DNA of 6,846 bases from assembly GCA_900552735.1 (NCBI GenBank), contig USBA01000102.1, forward strand, positions 1-6,846, given 5' to 3'. Source of the stretch: an uncultured Collinsella sp. GTDB taxonomy: Bacteria; Actinomycetota; Coriobacteriia; Coriobacteriales; Coriobacteriaceae. The first letter of the stretch is position 1. Each line of letters opens with the position of its first letter. The notes beneath the pieces were generated by a model. That model worked only from the letters and a program-made list of their open reading frames with translations. It made no database searches and had not been told where the DNA came from. Positions 4,767-6,846 of the stretch are shown here, piece after piece. The position numbers were made by a program, and so were the translations under genes.

Positions 4767-6056
4767 ATGAGTGACATTTTGGACGTCTACGGTCGCGAGG
4801 TGCTCGACAGCCGCGGTAACCCCACCGTCGAGGTCGAGGTCGTGCTCGAGGACGGCAGCTTCGGTCGCGCGATGGTGCCTTCGGGCGCTTCGACCGGCGC
4901 TTTCGAAGCTTGCGAGCTGCGCGACGGCGACAAGGGCCGCTACCTGGGCAAGGGCGTCTCGCAGACCGTCGAACACGTCAACAACGAGTGCGCCAACGCC
5001 GTCGTGGGCCTCGATGCCTTCGACCAGCGCGCCGTCGATGCCGCACTGATTGCCGCCGACGGTATGCCCAACAAAACCAAGCTCGGCGCCAACGCCATTC
5101 TGGGCGTGTCGCTGGCCGTTGCCCGCGCTGCGGCAGAGTCGGCGGGCCTGTCGCTGTACCAGTACCTGGGCGGCGTCAACGCTCATCTGCTGCCCACGCC
5201 CATGATGAACATCCTCAACGGCGGCGTGCATGCCGATAACAACGTTGACTTCCAGGAGTTCATGATTATGCCCGTGGGTGCTCCGAGCTTTGCCGAGGGC
5301 CTGCGCTGGTGCGCCGAGGTCTACCACACCCTCAAGGGCGTGTTGCACGAGGCCGGCCTTGGCGGCGGCGTGGGCGACGAGGGCGGCTTTGCCCCCAACC
5401 TTAAGACCAATGCCGAGCCGTTCGAGTACATCACCAAGGCCGTCGAGAAGGCCGGCTTTAAGCCCGGCGTCGACTTCATGTACGCCATGGACCCGGCCTC
5501 GACCGAGTTCTACAACGCCGAGACCGGCATGTACGAGCTCAAGGGCGAGGGCGTGGAGTACACGAGTGCCCAGATGGTTGATTACTGGGAGAAGCTCGTC
5601 GACACCTATCCCATCATCTCCATCGAGGACGGCATGGCCGAGGAGGACTGGGACGGCTGGGTCGAGCTCACCCGCCGCATTGGCAATAAGGTGCAGCTCG
5701 TAGGCGACGACCTGTTCGTCACCAACACCGAGCGCCTCAAGAAGGGCATCGAGCTGGGCGCCGCCAATGCGATCCTGGTCAAGGTCAACCAGATTGGCAC
5801 GCTCACCGAGTCGCTCGAGGCTATCGAGACTGCCAAGGAGGCCGGCTACGCTTGCATCGTGAGTCACCGTTCCGGCGAGACCGAGGACTCCACCATCGCT
5901 GACCTGGTCGTGGGTGTTAACGCCGGCCAGATCAAGTCGGGCGCCCCGTGCCGCAGCGACCGTATTGCCAAGTACAACCAGCTCATCCGCATCGAGGACG
6001 AGCTCGAGGGCAGCGCGCGCTACGCCGGTAAGGCCGCGTTCTACAACATTCGCTAA
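4767..6056 (+). CDS. eno: Enolase (phosphopyruvate hydratase)
   Basis: Enolase interconverts 2-phosphoglycerate and phosphoenolpyruvate in glycolysis and gluconeogenesis, in the cytosol and with Mg2+. The protein has 429 residues, the normal bacterial length (432 in E. coli). It is complete by motif: SGASTG loop (39-44), H155 in GGVHADN, E164 in FQEF, E205 in GDEGGFAP, metal ligands D242, E287 (SIEDG) and D314 (VGDD), catalytic K339 in LVKVNQIG, H367-R368-S369 in SHRSGETED, and K390 in QIKSG. The N-terminal capping domain begins with the conserved VYGREVLDSRGNPT. The start at 4767 has AGGGAG (4756-4761) 5 nt upstream and gives the family N-terminus exactly. It follows a leader with a duplicated motif and a possible leader peptide, and it ends in a strong terminator, so it is probably transcribed alone. 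GC-rich codon use resembles yfcE and mazG. Confidence 0.99.
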   Translation: MSDILDVYGREVLDSRGNPTVEVEVVLEDGSFGRAMVPSGASTGAFEACELRDGDKGRYLGKGVSQTVEHVNNECANAVVGLDAFDQRAVDAALIAADGMPNKTKLGANAILGVSLAVARAAAESAGLSLYQYLGGVNAHLLPTPMMNILNGGVHADNNVDFQEFMIMPVGAPSFAEGLRWCAEVYHTLKGVLHEAGLGGGVGDEGGFAPNLKTNAEPFEYITKAVEKAGFKPGVDFMYAMDPASTEFYNAETGMYELKGEGVEYTSAQMVDYWEKLVDTYPIISIEDGMAEEDWDGWVELTRRIGNKVQLVGDDLFVTNTERLKKGIELGAANAILVKVNQIGTLTESLEAIETAKEAGYACIVSHRSGETEDSTIADLVVGVNAGQIKSGAPCRSDRIAKYNQLIRIEDELEGSARYAGKAAFYNIR

Positions 6057-6068
6057 ACGGGCGAATTT

Positions 6069-6102
6069 GGCGAGGGGGAGGCTGACTCGGTTCCTCCCCG
6101 CC
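6069..6102 (+). other. Bulged hairpin in the eno 3' untranslated region
   Basis: GGCG (6069-6072) and GGGAGG (6076-6081) pair with CCTCCC (6093-6098) and CGCC (6099-6102), leaving a 3-nt bulge and an 11-nt loop. It lies between the eno stop and the terminator and has no T-run. It may protect the mRNA 3' end or be incidental. Confidence 0.45.
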
Positions 6103-6128
6103 TTGGCTGGATGCCGCAAAGAACTATG

Positions 6129-6160
6129 GGCGCTGGGCCATACGGCTCAGCGCCTTTTTT
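6129..6160 (+). terminator. Intrinsic terminator of eno
   Basis: An 11-bp stem, GGCGCTGGGCC pairing with GGCTCAGCGCC (one G-U pair), closes a 4-nt ATAC loop and is followed directly by six T. It is a textbook Rho-independent terminator 72 nt after the eno stop. Confidence 0.95.
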
Positions 6161-6199
6161 ATGTCGAGCAAAGGCTGGCGAAGGCGGTGCGGGCGCTCG

Positions 6200-6208
6200 T
6201 GCTATAAC
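6200..6208 (+). promoter_or_regulatory. Extended -10 promoter of the ftsB-like gene
   Basis: TGCTATAAC is a near-consensus extended -10 (TGnTATAAT with one mismatch). It lies 40 nt after the eno terminator and 43 nt before the next ATG. The -35 region is unremarkable, as extended -10 promoters allow. It indicates the ftsB-like gene is transcribed separately from eno. Confidence 0.55.
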
Positions 6209-6251
6209 TAAAGGACTTAGCGCAAACAAACCTCAACCGCACAAGGCGCAC

Positions 6252-6846
6252 ATGGATCAGATTTACGACAACAGGTATTATTCCGCCGGTTCGCGCGAGC
6301 CGTCGCCTCGTCGTGCGCGTACCGCACAGCTTGGCGGGTCTGGTTATGCTGGTGCTGATCGCTCCAGGTATAGCTCGCCGGCGACTTCGCATCCCAATGC
6401 TCAGCCAAATAGTTCCTCGGATAGTCCGGTGCGCCCATCGCGTTCCAAGCATGCGTCGCGCCCTTCGACCCAGGCGTCCGACAAGCCGCGCCGTCCCTCA
6501 AGCCGTCTTTCCGGCTCGGACTTTATGCACTACGCCAACGACAACGCAGCGGTCAAGGCAATTTACGACTTTACCCATGGACCCCAGCGCGGGCTGTTTA
6601 TTGGCATTGTCGTCGTCCTGGTGCTCGTGAGCCTGTACTTTCCCGTGCGCGACCTCTACGTTGCCAAACGCTCGAACGATATCTTGGCCAAGCAGGTCGA
6701 GATTCGCCAGCAGTACAACGACGAGCTGCAGAAAAGCGTCGACAAGCTGCTCTCGGAGGAGGGTATCAAGGACGCGGCATCCGAGGACTTGGGCCTGGTG
6801 ATGCCCGGCGAGAAGAGAATTGAAGTGCAGGGCCTGGACGACGATT
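6252..6846 (+). CDS. FtsB/DivIC-family septum formation initiator, 3' end missing
   Basis: A single-pass membrane protein of the divisome; FtsB/DivIC partners FtsL and FtsQ/DivIB to activate septal wall synthesis. The visible 198 residues contain a cytoplasmic N-terminal tail of about 110 residues rich in Ser, Arg and Pro with almost no hydrophobic patches, one transmembrane helix (about 115-130, GLFIGIVVVLVLVSLYF), then an extracytoplasmic coiled coil (about 136-168). The family's closing motif follows at about 170-190: EEGIKDAASEDLGLVMPGE. The frame stays open to the window end, so the C-terminus is missing. The start at 6252 follows AAGGCG, a modest ribosome binding site. The position directly after eno matches the actinobacterial order eno-ftsB homologue (Rv1023-Rv1024 in M. 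tuberculosis), which supports the call. The tail is much longer than in E. coli FtsB (103 residues in all), but actinobacterial homologues are often extended. Confidence 0.85.
   Translation, partial: MDQIYDNRYYSAGSREPSPRRARTAQLGGSGYAGADRSRYSSPATSHPNAQPNSSSDSPVRPSRSKHASRPSTQASDKPRRPSSRLSGSDFMHYANDNAAVKAIYDFTHGPQRGLFIGIVVVLVLVSLYFPVRDLYVAKRSNDILAKQVEIRQQYNDELQKSVDKLLSEEGIKDAASEDLGLVMPGEKRIEVQGLDDD

Noticed and set aside
4686..6119. 477-codon open frame antisense to eno
   Set aside because: It is the mirror of a GC-rich coding sequence with strong codon bias. Its Val/Ala/Leu/Gly-rich product matches no family, and eno on the other strand is certain.

Overview
The window is a high-GC bacterial chromosome segment. 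Its gene order (mazG, then eno, then an ftsB/divIC-like gene) and its extended -10-like promoter sequences point to an Actinobacterium. My best guess is a coriobacterium such as Collinsella, inferred from gene content and style and not from any database match. Most genes are GC-rich (a sampled eno line is about 68% G+C). One gene in the middle is clearly poorer (a sampled line is about 48%).

Layout from left to right. (1) A PHP-family histidinol-phosphatase-like gene on the minus strand is cut by the left edge (690..1). (2) A 339-bp gap holds its likely promoter with two small dyads, then a large 18-bp perfect inverted repeat at 821-904, then a probable promoter for the next operon. (3) A tight plus-strand operon follows: a stand-alone LarC C-terminal domain (1030-1515), a YfcE-type metallophosphodiesterase (1574-2122) and MazG (2125-2985). 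(4) Convergent to mazG lies a lower-GC AAA ATPase of the AAA_14/DUF4143 type (minus strand, 4392-3025). Its 5' leader carries three exact 17-bp direct repeats at an exact 33-bp period. (5) Next come the eno leader, with a duplicated 11-bp motif and a possible 15-codon leader ORF, then enolase (4767-6056) and a textbook intrinsic terminator. (6) The last gene is a divisome protein of the FtsB/DivIC family with its own extended -10 promoter, cut by the right edge.

Functionally the window is mostly housekeeping: glycolysis (eno), nucleotide-pool sanitation (mazG), a small phosphodiesterase (yfcE), septum assembly (ftsB-like) and a histidinol-phosphatase-like enzyme. The parts that stand out are the LarC2-like fragment with no LarC1 partner beside it, the DUF4143 ATPase that interrupts the mazG-eno neighbourhood, the 33-bp repeat array in front of that ATPase, and the intergenic palindrome at 821-904. 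None can be proven to be a new system from sequence alone. The repeat array plus ATPase is the best candidate for unexplained structure.
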